A stretch of 64,000 nt of DNA from Verrucomicrobiaceae bacterium (GTDB taxonomy: Bacteria > Verrucomicrobiota > Verrucomicrobiia > Verrucomicrobiales > Verrucomicrobiaceae): positions 186,001-250,000 of the forward strand of contig JACKQF010000004.1 of assembly GCA_024232965.1 (NCBI GenBank). Reading direction: 5' to 3'. Within the stretch, counting starts at the first letter, position 1; each line of letters begins with the position of its first letter. A program made the position numbers and the translations under genes. Positions 7,156 through 15,977 of this stretch are shown in pieces. Below the pieces are notes generated by a model. That model did no database searches. It saw only the letters and a program-made list of their open reading frames with translations, and had not been told where the DNA came from.

Positions 7156-9300
7156 CTACTTGCTGGTCATCGTATAAACACCATCCCAAGCCTGTGGTGG
7201 GTCTGCTGCCAGCGACTCACAGCGGCGCAGGTATTCCCTTGTCAGCACATCATCCAGTCCTGCGGAGACCGCTTTGTGCAGAAGGCCAATCGCCTCTTCA
7301 AAATTGCCGATACGATACGCGGCCACGGCTAACTCATAATCCTCGAGTCCCGCAGGCGGCGACATGCTGGCAACATCGAGCACGCAAAAGACTTCAACTG
7401 GCAGTTCCTTGCCCTTCACCTTCACAAGGTCCGCCGTCCGCCAAAGGAAATCGGAAACGACGCGCTGCCGGACGGCGTCGCTCACAATGATGTCCACACC
7501 GTAGGCTTTGGTAATGCCCTCGAGACGGGAGGCCAAATTCACCGCATCACCGATGACAGTGAAGTCCATCTTTTCGTGCGGTTGTCCAGAGCCGATATTC
7601 CCCACGACAACTGGCCCCTGATGGATGCCAATCCCGATGTGGAGCGCCTGCATCCCACGCGACAACCAGTCGCGATTCAGATCGTCCAGCGTCTTCCGCA
7701 TCGCCAAGGCGCTGTTGATGGCATCGCGTGAGTCGATCGAGTAGTGGTGCTCATCCGACACGGCGCGCAGGCTTCCCCAGGCAGCCATCACTGCGTCACC
7801 GATAAATTTATCCACCACGCCACGGGCACTGATGACTTGTTCCACCATGCCGGAGAGATATTCATTCAATTGAGTCACCACCTCGTTGGCCGTCATCCCC
7901 TCGCTCATGCTGGTAAATCCACGCACATCGGAAAAGAGGATCGTCACCGAACGTTCGACACCACCGAGCGTTGTCGCGAGACCCTGGCGATCACGCATCA
8001 ATTCCTCCACAAGTTCAGGCGAGGTGTAGCGCGCCAAGAAGCCCCGCAGGCGTAACGTCTCCCGCCTTTCCAGCATGAAATCATAGCCCAATCCAACGAA
8101 GCCCATCGCCGCCCACCCGATCGCAGGCGTCAGCAGTGGAAGCAAAAGCGACGCCGAATCAAAAGCCGCCCGCTGCCCCCAGACAGCCAACGCCACACCA
8201 CCCAAAAGGACGGTAATCAATAAAAGCGGTCTGCGCACCCAAACCACCAGGGACCACATCAGAAGCACCGCCACCACCAGCAGCGCCGCAATCGTCCCCG
8301 GTTGAGCATCACGTAGCAGATGGCCATCGCGCAGTGCGCACAGGACATGGGCGTGCAGTTGCACCCCGAAAATGGTGCCCACAGGAGTCCTCACATCGTC
8401 CTGGAAGCTCCTCGCCGTCGCACCAACCAGCACCGTCTTGCCCTTGAAGAAACCGCCTGAGCCGTAATTGCTCTCCCACATCGGTGGGACAAAAATCTCG
8501 TGCAGAGACAATGGGCGGTAAGCCTCGGCCGAGGCACACCGGATCGGCACAAACTGGACACCTTCGGGCGCTGGCAGTTTTTGCTGCCGCAAAACCGCCA
8601 CCGCGAGCAGCGGCACCTGATCCTCCGGCTCTGCAGTCACCCCATGCGACGTCAACACCCGACGGATCACTTGATCGTCATCAGGATAGAAAGTCGCAAA
8701 ACCGATGCGCGCATCGCGGGGGCGAGAGTCAGGCACCAACCCTTCCCACGGCGGCAAAAAAGACTCCTTCATGCCGCGGCCGGGACTCAACCACTGCTCA
8801 AAGTCCGCCACCAACGCCACCTGATCCCGATGCGCATCAAGGGCAGCACGCAGGGCAGCATCACGCTCAGGGTGATCTGGTGTGGGCAGCGGCAGCGCAA
8901 AATCCAGCACCACAGTCCTCGCGCCCGCCCCAATCAGTCGCTCAATCGTCGCCGCCCAAACCTCGCGGGAGTATGGCCAGCCCTTCTGCATCGCCTGCAG
9001 GACGGGAGAGGCCTCAATGTCCTCCGGAAAAGCGCTGTCCAGAGCGCGCGTCGCGTCATCAACCCCCAACACAACGATATCAGGAGCCTCCGGTGCCAGG
9101 CGACCGGTACGATGGATCCAATCTGAGATCTGTGCTTCTTGGGCCGCCATCAGCACACCAAAAAAGCGCTTCGTCCTCGCCACCCACAGCGTTCCAGCGA
9201 TCCCGATCGCCGCCACGAGCAGCACGAGCGGGCGGCAATTCCAGAAGGAGGAACAGCGATTCTTGAGAGAGGCCATGAGGTCGAAAGAGGATGCCACCAT
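7156..9300 (-). CDS. CHASE2-domain transmembrane adenylate cyclase
   Basis: This protein has 714 residues. TM1 (about 22-42) leads into an extracytoplasmic CHASE2 sensor domain (about 45-325, with VLGVDDATR and the GKTVLVGATA motif). Three further TM helices follow (about 338-412), then a class III cyclase domain (about 445-640) and a short TPR-like tail. Metal aspartates are D458 (LFSDVRGFTSM) and D502 (KFIGDAVMA). The Lys of DKFIGDA and the Asp of DFTVIGDAVN are the adenine-selecting pair, and Asn and Arg of VNLASRLEG stabilise the transition state. So it should make cAMP in response to an external or envelope signal. The ATG at 9300 has a weak GAGG about 6 bases upstream. No cAMP receptor gene lies nearby. 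Confidence 0.88.
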   Translation of the reverse strand: MVASSFDLMASLKNRCSSFWNCRPLVLLVAAIGIAGTLWVARTKRFFGVLMAAQEAQISDWIHRTGRLAPEAPDIVVLGVDDATRALDSAFPEDIEASPVLQAMQKGWPYSREVWAATIERLIGAGARTVVLDFALPLPTPDHPERDAALRAALDAHRDQVALVADFEQWLSPGRGMKESFLPPWEGLVPDSRPRDARIGFATFYPDDDQVIRRVLTSHGVTAEPEDQVPLLAVAVLRQQKLPAPEGVQFVPIRCASAEAYRPLSLHEIFVPPMWESNYGSGGFFKGKTVLVGATARSFQDDVRTPVGTIFGVQLHAHVLCALRDGHLLRDAQPGTIAALLVVAVLLMWSLVVWVRRPLLLITVLLGGVALAVWGQRAAFDSASLLLPLLTPAIGWAAMGFVGLGYDFMLERRETLRLRGFLARYTSPELVEELMRDRQGLATTLGGVERSVTILFSDVRGFTSMSEGMTANEVVTQLNEYLSGMVEQVISARGVVDKFIGDAVMAAWGSLRAVSDEHHYSIDSRDAINSALAMRKTLDDLNRDWLSRGMQALHIGIGIHQGPVVVGNIGSGQPHEKMDFTVIGDAVNLASRLEGITKAYGVDIIVSDAVRQRVVSDFLWRTADLVKVKGKELPVEVFCVLDVASMSPPAGLEDYELAVAAYRIGNFEEAIGLLHKAVSAGLDDVLTREYLRRCESLAADPPQAWDGVYTMTSK

Positions 9301-9694
9301 CGACTACCTCATCAGCTAGGGCAAGCCCCACACGGCGCACCTGAACAGACCCCGAAGATCAATCTGCGAAAAAAGTGCGCGGATTTTGTCTTGCCCGGAT
9401 GGAAGAAAAAGAGTACGGTAGGCGTAATTGATCGCAGCCTCAGCATGAGACTCTACAAAAACGAGTCTAGAATGAGTACGGTACAATTTTGAGTTTCTCT
9501 TCCCGCGCATGGTCAACGTCACCCTTCCACAGCCTTTCCGCAGCAGCTTGCTGGTCGGAAACGCTCGCCTGCCGGAATGAATTCGCATGGTCCAACAAGT
9601 GAACAGCCATGTCCGTAATGCGCCCATGCGCCCCCATTTCTCAGGCAACGTGTGCCCAGAATTTTAGTCCAATGAAACAAACCGGAGGTCAGCC
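9301..9694. other. divergent intergenic region with direct and inverted repeats
   Basis: No gene is seen in these 394 bases. They hold the leaders of the cyclase (minus) and infC (plus). GAGTACGGTA occurs twice in direct orientation (9411-9420 and 9474-9483). Between the copies lies an inverted repeat with arms AGACTC (9448-9453) and GAGTCT (9463-9468). These could be regulator sites, but no regulator is suggested by the context. Confidence 0.4.
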
Positions 9695-9697
9695 ATA
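9684..9697 (+). promoter_or_regulatory. strong ribosome binding site and rare ATA start of infC
   Basis: GGAGGT (9684-9689) is followed by a 5-base spacer and ATA (9695-9697). The frame has an in-frame stop at 9665 and no ATG, GTG or TTG until residue 119, deep inside the conserved N-domain. AUA, AUU and AUC starts are characteristic of infC in other bacteria, where IF-3 itself discriminates against them and so limits its own synthesis. Confidence 0.85.
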
Positions 9698-10678
9698 AGC
9701 AATCCATTCAATAACCTGAACAGCGGAAACTTCGCCGGGGCCAATCGTGGTCCTCAAGGCGCAGGCCCTACTCGTCCCACACCACCACCCCCAGCAGGTG
9801 GCGCACCCGCCAGCAGGCCAACGTCGCCCCCACCTCCCGGTGCAGGCACGGGTGGTGCCGCAGCACGTCCACAGCAGAACTATGTCGGTGGCAGCGGTGG
9901 TTTTGGGAACCGCCCCGGTGGTGGCGGAGGAGGTGGCGGCCGTGGTCGTTTCCAAAGTCGCTATCAGGATCAGACCCGCGTCAATGAGCGCATCCGTGCT
10001 CCAAAGGTCCGCGTCATTGAAGGAGAGCACAATACCCAGCTCGGCGTCATGCCCACCCATGTGGCGCTACGCATGGCCAAAGAGCGCGGGATGGACCTCG
10101 TCGAAGTCTCCGCCAGTGCCGATCCGCCAGTGTGCAAAATTGTCGATTACGGCAAGTACAAATATATCCAGGAGAAGCACAAAAAGGAAGCCCACAAGCA
10201 TGCGAAGCACACCAAGGTGAAGGAACTAAAGTTCCGCATCGGGATCGATCCGCACGATTACTCCATCAAAATCACCCACGCCGAAGACTTCCTGGCGGAA
10301 GGTCACAAAGTGCGTATCCAACTTCAATTCCGCGGGCGTCAAATGGCGCACCAAGAGCTCGGGTTTGAGTTGGCGAAGCGCATCAAGGCAGACATCGCCA
10401 CCATGGGTCACGCCGATATGGAGCCCAAGATGGCCGGGAGAAACATCAACATGCAGATCTCCCCGCTGCCAGAACGTCAACGCGTCCGCAAATATCGTCC
10501 AGAACTGAAGGGCGTCACAGATCCTGTGAACCGCCACGTAGGTCAGCACGATCCGCGCGAAAACCGTCACGACGAACCCGATCACGATGATCATGAGGAC
10601 GATCACGACGGCACCGCGCCTGCGGCGGGAGGTAATGGCACAGAGCCGCCCGCCACGACGACTCCCGCGGAATCTTGA
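9695..10678 (+). CDS. infC: translation initiation factor IF-3 with long low-complexity extensions
   Basis: Read from the ATA at 9695, the protein has 327 residues, against about 180 in E. coli. Residues 1-88 are rich in Gly, Pro, Asn and Ala and end in a poly-Gly tract. The IF-3 N-domain follows (about 95-165: RVNERIRAPKVRVI, LVEVSASADPPVCKI), then a Lys-rich linker, then the C-domain (about 170-262: KELKFRIGIDPHDY, RGRQMAHQELG). The last 65 residues are rich in Asp, His and Glu. IF-3 binds the 30S subunit, checks start-codon pairing and blocks 50S joining. The usual partners rpmI and rplT do not follow; instead a HAD phosphatase gene starts 45 bases downstream. Confidence 0.92.
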   Translation: MSNPFNNLNSGNFAGANRGPQGAGPTRPTPPPPAGGAPASRPTSPPPPGAGTGGAAARPQQNYVGGSGGFGNRPGGGGGGGGRGRFQSRYQDQTRVNERIRAPKVRVIEGEHNTQLGVMPTHVALRMAKERGMDLVEVSASADPPVCKIVDYGKYKYIQEKHKKEAHKHAKHTKVKELKFRIGIDPHDYSIKITHAEDFLAEGHKVRIQLQFRGRQMAHQELGFELAKRIKADIATMGHADMEPKMAGRNINMQISPLPERQRVRKYRPELKGVTDPVNRHVGQHDPRENRHDEPDHDDHEDDHDGTAPAAGGNGTEPPATTTPAES

Positions 10679-10723
10679 AGCATTCCCTGTAGCACCGGCT
10701 GCAATCCTCTGCATGAGTCCCGC

Positions 10724-11419
10724 GTGAACCGACTCATTCTCTTCGATATCGACGGCACCCTCCTGGACACAGGGGGTGCAGGTCGCGCAGCTTTGATCGA
10801 TGCCCTGGAGGATGTCTTTGGCATTCCATCGCATAAAGCTCCCGAGCTAGACCTCGCAGGGGCAACTGATCTGGGGATATTGCGCGGACTCTTTACCCAC
10901 GCTGGAGCGCCCTTGGAGGAACCCGGCATCCAGGTCTTCTTAGCGGCCTATCTCAATCGGCTAGACGCCCGTCTGCGCGCCCTTGAAGAAACCAAACAAC
11001 CCCTGCGTGGCGTTCATGATCTCCTGCGAATGCTCTCCAGCCAGCCTGCCACACACCTGGGCCTACTGACCGGGAACGTGCGCAATGGGGCAATGCTCAA
11101 ACTGGCCAGCTTCGGTCTGCACGGCATCTTTGCCGAGGGCGCTTTTGGAGACGACCACGAAGACCGCAACAAACTCGGCCCAGTCGCGGTCCAACGGATG
11201 GAGGCAATCAGCGGGGTCCGCTTCCCGATCGAAAAAATCATCGTCGTGGGGGACACACCCAAGGACATCGCCTGCGCGCGGGCCCTCGGTGCGCGCTGTC
11301 TCGCCGTCGCAACTGGTGCACACTCGCCAGACTCCCTACGCGCCCATTCGCCCTGGCTGTGTGTCGATGATTTCGCCGACCCCGCCCACATCGCCACCCT
11401 GCTACAGACAGACTCGTGA
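10724..11419 (+). CDS. HAD-superfamily hydrolase, phosphoglycolate-phosphatase-like
   Basis: The 231-residue protein starts with GTG and shows the HAD motifs in order. Motif I is DIDGTLLDTGG (nucleophile D8, acid/base D10), motif II is LLTGNV with its Thr, a Lys lies before the last motif (about 171), and motif IV is VVGDTPKDIACARALG. The inserted helical cap between motifs I and II places it in the beta-phosphoglucomutase / phosphoglycolate phosphatase class. The substrate cannot be read from the sequence. It overlaps the next gene by 4 bases (GTGA), so it heads a tight operon with the metal transporter and biotin ligase. Confidence 0.85.
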   Translation: MNRLILFDIDGTLLDTGGAGRAALIDALEDVFGIPSHKAPELDLAGATDLGILRGLFTHAGAPLEEPGIQVFLAAYLNRLDARLRALEETKQPLRGVHDLLRMLSSQPATHLGLLTGNVRNGAMLKLASFGLHGIFAEGAFGDDHEDRNKLGPVAVQRMEAISGVRFPIEKIIVVGDTPKDIACARALGARCLAVATGAHSPDSLRAHSPWLCVDDFADPAHIATLLQTDS

Positions 11420-12348
11420 CCTCGCCCGCACAGCGCGCCATGCGCCTATCGCTAGCCGTTGGGGTCCTGATGCTGGGGATCAAGATCACAGCATATGTGC
11501 TGACGGGATCTGCAGGTGTGCTCGGAGATGCAGCCGAATCCATCGTGCACATGGTCGCTGTCATGTTTGCGGCCTTCAGCCTATCGCTCGCAGATAAACC
11601 CGCAGACCATAATCACCCCTACGGCCACAGCAAGATCGCCTTCTTTTCGGCTGGCCTCGAGGGCCTGCTCATCGTCCTCGCCGCAGCCTTCATCATTTAC
11701 CAATCAATCACGCGCTGGATTCAGGGAGCCTCCCCCACGCGGTTGGATGCAGGCCTCATCCTCACGCTCCTCACCGTCATCATCAACGGCGCGCTCGGCT
11801 TTCACCTCATTCGTCAGGGCCGTCAACTGGGTTCACTCATTCTCTCCGCCAATGGTCGCCACATCCTCACGGACAGTTGGACCAGTCTCGGCGCAGTGCT
11901 TGGCCTAGCGCTGGTGCATGCCACAGGTTGGGCACCGTGGGACTCGATTTGCGGGCTCGCGATGGCGGCCAATATCATCTTCTCCGGCTACTCGCTGATC
12001 CGAGAAAGCGTCGGAGGACTCATGGATGAGGCCAATCCTGAATTGGCCAAGCAAGTTGAGACGCTGATGTCTGAGGAAACTCAACGTCGCGATATCCGCT
12101 TTCACGCACTGCGTTTGCGGGATGCCGGTGGCATCCATTACGTCGATGTGCACCTCCTCTACGATGATGCCATATTGCTGAAGGATGCCCACTACCTCGC
12201 TACCCAGGTAGAAACTGCCGTTGCAAAAAGGTGCAGCGCCAGCCTTGAGATCACGACGCACTTGGAGTGCCTCGGCGACCACGCTGCCATTCACCCAGAG
12301 GATCCGTTGCCGCCACGGATCGCTCCGCCAAGCCCGCCCATTGCATGA
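11416..12348 (+). CDS. cation diffusion facilitator transporter
   Basis: This 310-residue protein has six predicted TM helices and a C-terminal cytoplasmic domain (about 215-295), the layout of CDF metal/proton antiporters. The signature PADHNHPYGHSKIAF after TM2 is conserved. Aligned by eye to E. coli FieF, the transport site would be E41, H45 (TM2, ESIVH) and H149, D153 (TM5, HILTD). FieF has Asp, Asp, His, Asp, so the TM2 half is unusual and may alter metal choice. The GTG start overlaps the HAD gene by 4 bases, and the stop overlaps the birA start (ATGA). Confidence 0.87.
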   Translation: MTSPAQRAMRLSLAVGVLMLGIKITAYVLTGSAGVLGDAAESIVHMVAVMFAAFSLSLADKPADHNHPYGHSKIAFFSAGLEGLLIVLAAAFIIYQSITRWIQGASPTRLDAGLILTLLTVIINGALGFHLIRQGRQLGSLILSANGRHILTDSWTSLGAVLGLALVHATGWAPWDSICGLAMAANIIFSGYSLIRESVGGLMDEANPELAKQVETLMSEETQRRDIRFHALRLRDAGGIHYVDVHLLYDDAILLKDAHYLATQVETAVAKRCSASLEITTHLECLGDHAAIHPEDPLPPRIAPPSPPIA

Positions 12349-13136
12349 GCACCCTCAGCGAAGCCGCCCTCGACACTGCCTGCCGAGATCTCTCCCTGCC
12401 CTGGCTTGTCGCTGTTCTACCCGAGACTGCCTCGACAAATGACTGGCTGCGCAGAAGCGCTGCCGGGGACGCCAATGGTCCTACGGCCGTTTTCACAGAA
12501 AACCAAACCAGCGGACGAGGGCGACGCGAGAATCGCTGGCAATCCCAGCCCGCCAAGGACCTGCTGTTTTCACTTCTTCTACGCCCCTCCGCACCCATCG
12601 CGCTGTGGCCACGGATCACGACCCTGGCCGCACTCGCCGTCTGTCGAGCCATTGAGGAGGAACTCCCACTGCGACCGCAGATCAAGTGGCCGAATGATAT
12701 TTACCTCAATCACCAAAAAGTCTGTGGCCTCCTCGCAGAGACCGTCCAGACCCGCAACGGTGCCGCAATCGTCCTCGGCATCGGCATCAATGTGAACTCA
12801 CGGCACTTCCCTCCCGAATTAAATGCCACTTCCCTGCTAGCTGGACTCACCCCACACAGCGCCATTCAGGAGATCGACCGCACCGCCCTCGGCCTCCAGT
12901 TGCTCCGCCAGATGAATCACTTTCTGAAGGATCTCGACGCCGACTTCGCCGATCACACGCAAGAGGTCCGCAACCGCAGTTGGCTGCTAGGACGGCAGAT
13001 CCGCGCCATGGTCGATGGGGCAGAAGTCTTTGGTCGCGCCATTGATCTCGATCACGAAGGTGCTCTTGTCTTGGCGCTCTCCGACGGGAGCCATCGCACA
13101 CTGTCCAGTGCCGAGAACGTGCGCGCTGTGATTTAG
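12345..13136 (+). CDS. birA: biotin-[acetyl-CoA carboxylase] ligase, monofunctional
   Basis: With the ATG at 12345, which overlaps the upstream stop as ATGA, the protein has 263 residues. The biotin protein ligase motifs are present: the GRGRRENRW loop (57-65) that binds biotinyl-AMP, KWPND (114-118), K125 in KVCGLLAE, and GIGINVN. A small SH3-like C-terminal domain ends the protein. There is no N-terminal helix-turn-helix, so it should biotinylate BCCP without acting as a repressor. A start 26 codons earlier would give a basic leader inside the neighbour and is less likely. Confidence 0.9.
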   Translation: MSTLSEAALDTACRDLSLPWLVAVLPETASTNDWLRRSAAGDANGPTAVFTENQTSGRGRRENRWQSQPAKDLLFSLLLRPSAPIALWPRITTLAALAVCRAIEEELPLRPQIKWPNDIYLNHQKVCGLLAETVQTRNGAAIVLGIGINVNSRHFPPELNATSLLAGLTPHSAIQEIDRTALGLQLLRQMNHFLKDLDADFADHTQEVRNRSWLLGRQIRAMVDGAEVFGRAIDLDHEGALVLALSDGSHRTLSSAENVRAVI

Positions 13137-13278
13137 CGCTAGACACAGCCAGAGGCCGCAAAACGCATCTAGGGTTGATCCGATCCCGCAATGCGTGCAT
13201 CTTCCTCAACGATTCGGTCTTCGATGTCCGAAATCGGTGGCCCGCAGCGCCTCTTGCTCGGGCCCCTTTTCTAACATA

Positions 13279-13713
13279 ATGAGCAGCACTCCTCCTCTCA
13301 TCCAGACGGGTTCAGTCTCCCAGACGAACTTTCAGCCCAGCCCCATCAATCCAGATTGGATCCTCGAAGGAAATCCAGTCGCCAACGCGCTAACTCTGGC
13401 GATCGCCCCAGATCAACGCTTTTCGTGTGCCGTTTGGGAATGCCAAGCCGGGCGGTTTAAATGGGTCTTCGGCTTGGATGAAATCATTCATATTTTGGAA
13501 GGAGAGGTCATCATCGAAGAAGCAGGCTCGCAAAAAATCATCCACACGCTCCGCGCAGGCGACACCGCACTCTTGCCCGCAGGCCTTACCGCCTACTGGA
13601 CGGTGCCGAAGTACCTGAAGAAATTCGCCATTCACCGGTCGGTGAAGCGCACCTTCCTCCAGAGAGTGCTGGGTAGGCTGCGCAGACTACTGGGACTGCA
13701 AAAAGCGGAATAA
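13279..13713 (+). CDS. cupin-fold protein (DUF861/cupin_3-like)
   Basis: From the ATG at 13279 the protein has 144 residues. The core (about 45-120) has the two cupin strands CAVWECQAGRFKWVF and DEIIHILEGEVII, then LRAGDTALLPAG. This is the pattern of the cupin_3 group that includes (S)-ureidoglycine aminohydrolase and EutQ-like proteins. The usual metal-binding His pair is reduced here, with E and H of DEIIHILEG present. A basic, Arg- and Leu-rich tail (about 124-144) could be an amphipathic helix. The substrate is unknown. It lies 142 bases after birA and is probably a separate unit. Confidence 0.7.
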   Translation: MSSTPPLIQTGSVSQTNFQPSPINPDWILEGNPVANALTLAIAPDQRFSCAVWECQAGRFKWVFGLDEIIHILEGEVIIEEAGSQKIIHTLRAGDTALLPAGLTAYWTVPKYLKKFAIHRSVKRTFLQRVLGRLRRLLGLQKAE

Positions 13714-13857
13714 ACACTCAAGGACCGCAATTTCGGCCCATGAAATGCAGTCCAGACGTACTTTTTGCAAGACATTGGGCCGTGGCTGCGGTTTTAGCCT
13801 GTCGATTCAGTGCGTCGGGCGTTCTTGCCGGATCACTGCACCGCGAAGGTTTTGACT

Positions 13858-13895
13858 CTGCCGATGGATTGAGAATTCCCAATCATCCTCGGCAG
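13858..13895. other. imperfect inverted repeat upstream of the prenyl synthase gene
   Basis: CTGCCGA (13858-13864) can pair with TCGGCAG (13889-13895), and inner bases pair partly (GGATTG with CAATCATCC). It ends 37 bases before the next ATG and could be an operator or weak hairpin. No poly-T follows, so a terminator is unlikely. The rest of 13714-13932 shows no gene. Confidence 0.35.
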
Positions 13896-13932
13896 TCGTA
13901 ATTTTCTCACAACGCGCACCTTATATCCTTTC

Positions 13933-15723
13933 ATGTCCACCGTCGCTGTTCGCTCTGCTCAGCTCCCACCGCCCGTGCCCCCGACCATCCGTCGGTTCCG
14001 GCAGCCCAAGAAAAACATTCCGCAAACCAAACAGGAGCGGGATCAGATCCAGTCCTGGATCCGTGCCTACGCCGAGGAGACGAAGTTGGTGCCTCCCCTG
14101 CCCATCGACGAACTACAGCGGCACACAGAGAAGATCATGGCTATCCATGCCATCGACAGTGCCTATCGCGACTACACCGGCGTTTTGTTGGCGAACGAAA
14201 GCTGGCGCGAATCCCTGGCGACCGTCCCTTTTGAAAAGCGACTGCTCTTGATGCCTAAGTGTCTGCGCATCGAGAGCAAGTGCCCAGCGCCATTCGACGA
14301 ATTTGGGCTTCTTTGCAAACAATGCGGCCTTTGCACCATTCAGGACTTCCAGAACGAGGCGGAAAAGCTCGGCTACGCGGTCCTCGTTGCGGAGGGCAGT
14401 GCCATCGTCATGTCCCTGATCCAGACCGGCAAGATCGAAGCGATCGTGGGCATTTCCTGCCTGCCCGTCCTGGAGCGAACCTTCCCCTACGTCGAGGCTG
14501 CCGCGATTCCCGCCGTTGCAGTGCCCCTCCTCCAGGATGACTGCATCGATACTACCGTGGATATCGATTGGGTCTGGGACTACATCCACCTTACCAGTGA
14601 TGACCAGACGCGCCGCCTGAATCTCAATGCGCTCCACGACGAAGTGAAGACCTGGTTTGAGCGGCCAGCGCTGGATGCATTGCTGGGTTCCCCCACTTGC
14701 CAGACCGAAGAGATCGCCCGCGATTGGCTGGCCCGCGCTGGCAAACGCTGGCGTCCCTTTCTGACCATCGCCGCTTATCAGGCGCTGCGTGAAGATCCAG
14801 AAGGCCCGATCTCCGACACCGTGAAACGCGCCGCGATTTCCGTCGAGGCCTTCCACAAGGCTTCTTTGGTTCACGACGACATCGAAGACAATGATGCCGA
14901 ACGTTATGGCGAATCCACCCTGCACACCGAGCATGGCGTCGCCGTCGCCCTCAATGTCGGCGATCTCTTGATCGGGGAAGGCTATCGGCTTCTCGCAGAC
15001 AGCGATGCTTCAAGCGGCATCCGCGCTGCCACCCTGAAAGTCGCTGCGGAGGGGCAACGCGAGCTTTGCCGCGGTCAAGGTGCTGAATTGCTCTGGACCA
15101 ATCATCCCGTGGCTCTGTCATCCACTCAGGTGTTGGAGATTTTCCGCAGCAAAACCGCGCCAGCTTTTGAAGTCGCACTCAAGGTGGGTGCCGCGCTCGC
15201 TGGCAGACTTGATGAGGTCGAAGACGTCCTGCATACCTACTCTGAGAATCTCGGCATCGCCTACCAAATCCGCGATGATGTCGATGACCTCGGCGACGAT
15301 TCTGCTGCGGCCAATGAGGTCTCCATCCGCCCCAGCATCATCCTTTCCCTCCTGAGGGAGAAAGGACAAGGCGAGATCAAAGAGACTATGGAAGCCCTCT
15401 GGAGTGGCACCGCAGAGAAACAACCCGACAAGCCGACCATCCGCGGCTGGGCAGAAGACTCCGGCTCACACGAAAAGGCCATGATGCTTCTGGAAAGCTA
15501 CAAGGAAGCCGCCATCCGCAGCCTCACCGATGTCGAGATCCCGAATCTCAAAGGCCTGCTGCGTCGCGTGATCGGAAAGATCTTCAACGAGCTCGAAATC
15601 AAAGGCTGGTGCCGCGAATTTGAGAACAAGAACATCAATCCAGAAATCCGCGAAGCCGCCGCTAAGGCCGCAGAACATCTGGTACCGAAGATCGTGGAGG
15701 AGACTCCTGCTGCGGTTGGCTGA
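13933..15723 (+). CDS. DUF116-polyprenyl synthase fusion protein
   Basis: This 596-residue protein has two parts. Residues about 60-215 resemble DUF116, with a cysteine cluster C110, C117, C128, C131, C134 (CKQCGLC) and C176 that could hold a metal or Fe-S centre. Residues about 235-585 are a trans-isoprenyl diphosphate synthase. It has the first Asp-rich motif DDIED (315-319), the second motif RDDVDD (447-452), and GKRWRPFL near the start of the fold. That part would extend allylic diphosphates with isopentenyl diphosphate, for quinone side chains or other isoprenoids. The residues before the first motif are compatible with a mid- to long-chain enzyme, but length cannot be set reliably by eye. 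The role of the DUF116 part is unknown. Confidence 0.85.
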   Translation: MSTVAVRSAQLPPPVPPTIRRFRQPKKNIPQTKQERDQIQSWIRAYAEETKLVPPLPIDELQRHTEKIMAIHAIDSAYRDYTGVLLANESWRESLATVPFEKRLLLMPKCLRIESKCPAPFDEFGLLCKQCGLCTIQDFQNEAEKLGYAVLVAEGSAIVMSLIQTGKIEAIVGISCLPVLERTFPYVEAAAIPAVAVPLLQDDCIDTTVDIDWVWDYIHLTSDDQTRRLNLNALHDEVKTWFERPALDALLGSPTCQTEEIARDWLARAGKRWRPFLTIAAYQALREDPEGPISDTVKRAAISVEAFHKASLVHDDIEDNDAERYGESTLHTEHGVAVALNVGDLLIGEGYRLLADSDASSGIRAATLKVAAEGQRELCRGQGAELLWTNHPVALSSTQVLEIFRSKTAPAFEVALKVGAALAGRLDEVEDVLHTYSENLGIAYQIRDDVDDLGDDSAAANEVSIRPSIILSLLREKGQGEIKETMEALWSGTAEKQPDKPTIRGWAEDSGSHEKAMMLLESYKEAAIRSLTDVEIPNLKGLLRRVIGKIFNELEIKGWCREFENKNINPEIREAAAKAAEHLVPKIVEETPAAVG

Positions 15724-15960
15724 AAGGCCAATCGGCAACGACTCGCCGCCGCGTGGCCGAGAGCTTGACTCAGCCGCGTGGCACCTGTTGGAGGAAGCAC
15801 AATCACCCAGCGTGGCACGGTTTGACCGGCTAAAGCCGCGGGCTACGGCCTGAGGCTCCATGTTGTTCTGAGGTTTGGTGCGTGCACTTCGGGGCAGCGT
15901 TAGCCTAGACTCAACGCTGCGATCAAATCCCCCGCAAGAGGTCGCTAAATCTGGCCGTTT
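15724..15960. other. intergenic region with short direct repeats
   Basis: No gene is seen. GCCGCGTGGC-type blocks occur near 15749 and 15774, and a shorter AGCGTGGC near 15809. The stretch ends at the palindromic operator described next. Confidence 0.3.
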
Positions 15961-15977
15961 AACTGGTCATACCAGTT
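15961..15977. promoter_or_regulatory. GntR/FadR-like palindromic operator
   Basis: AACTGGTCATACCAGTT is a perfect inverted repeat with 7-base arms and a 3-base centre, ending 8 bases before the ATG of the DUF1549/DUF1553 gene. Its core TGGT-N3-ACCA matches the half-site spacing known for FadR-subfamily GntR repressors. A protein bound here would overlap the translation start region. No GntR gene lies in the window. Confidence 0.6.
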
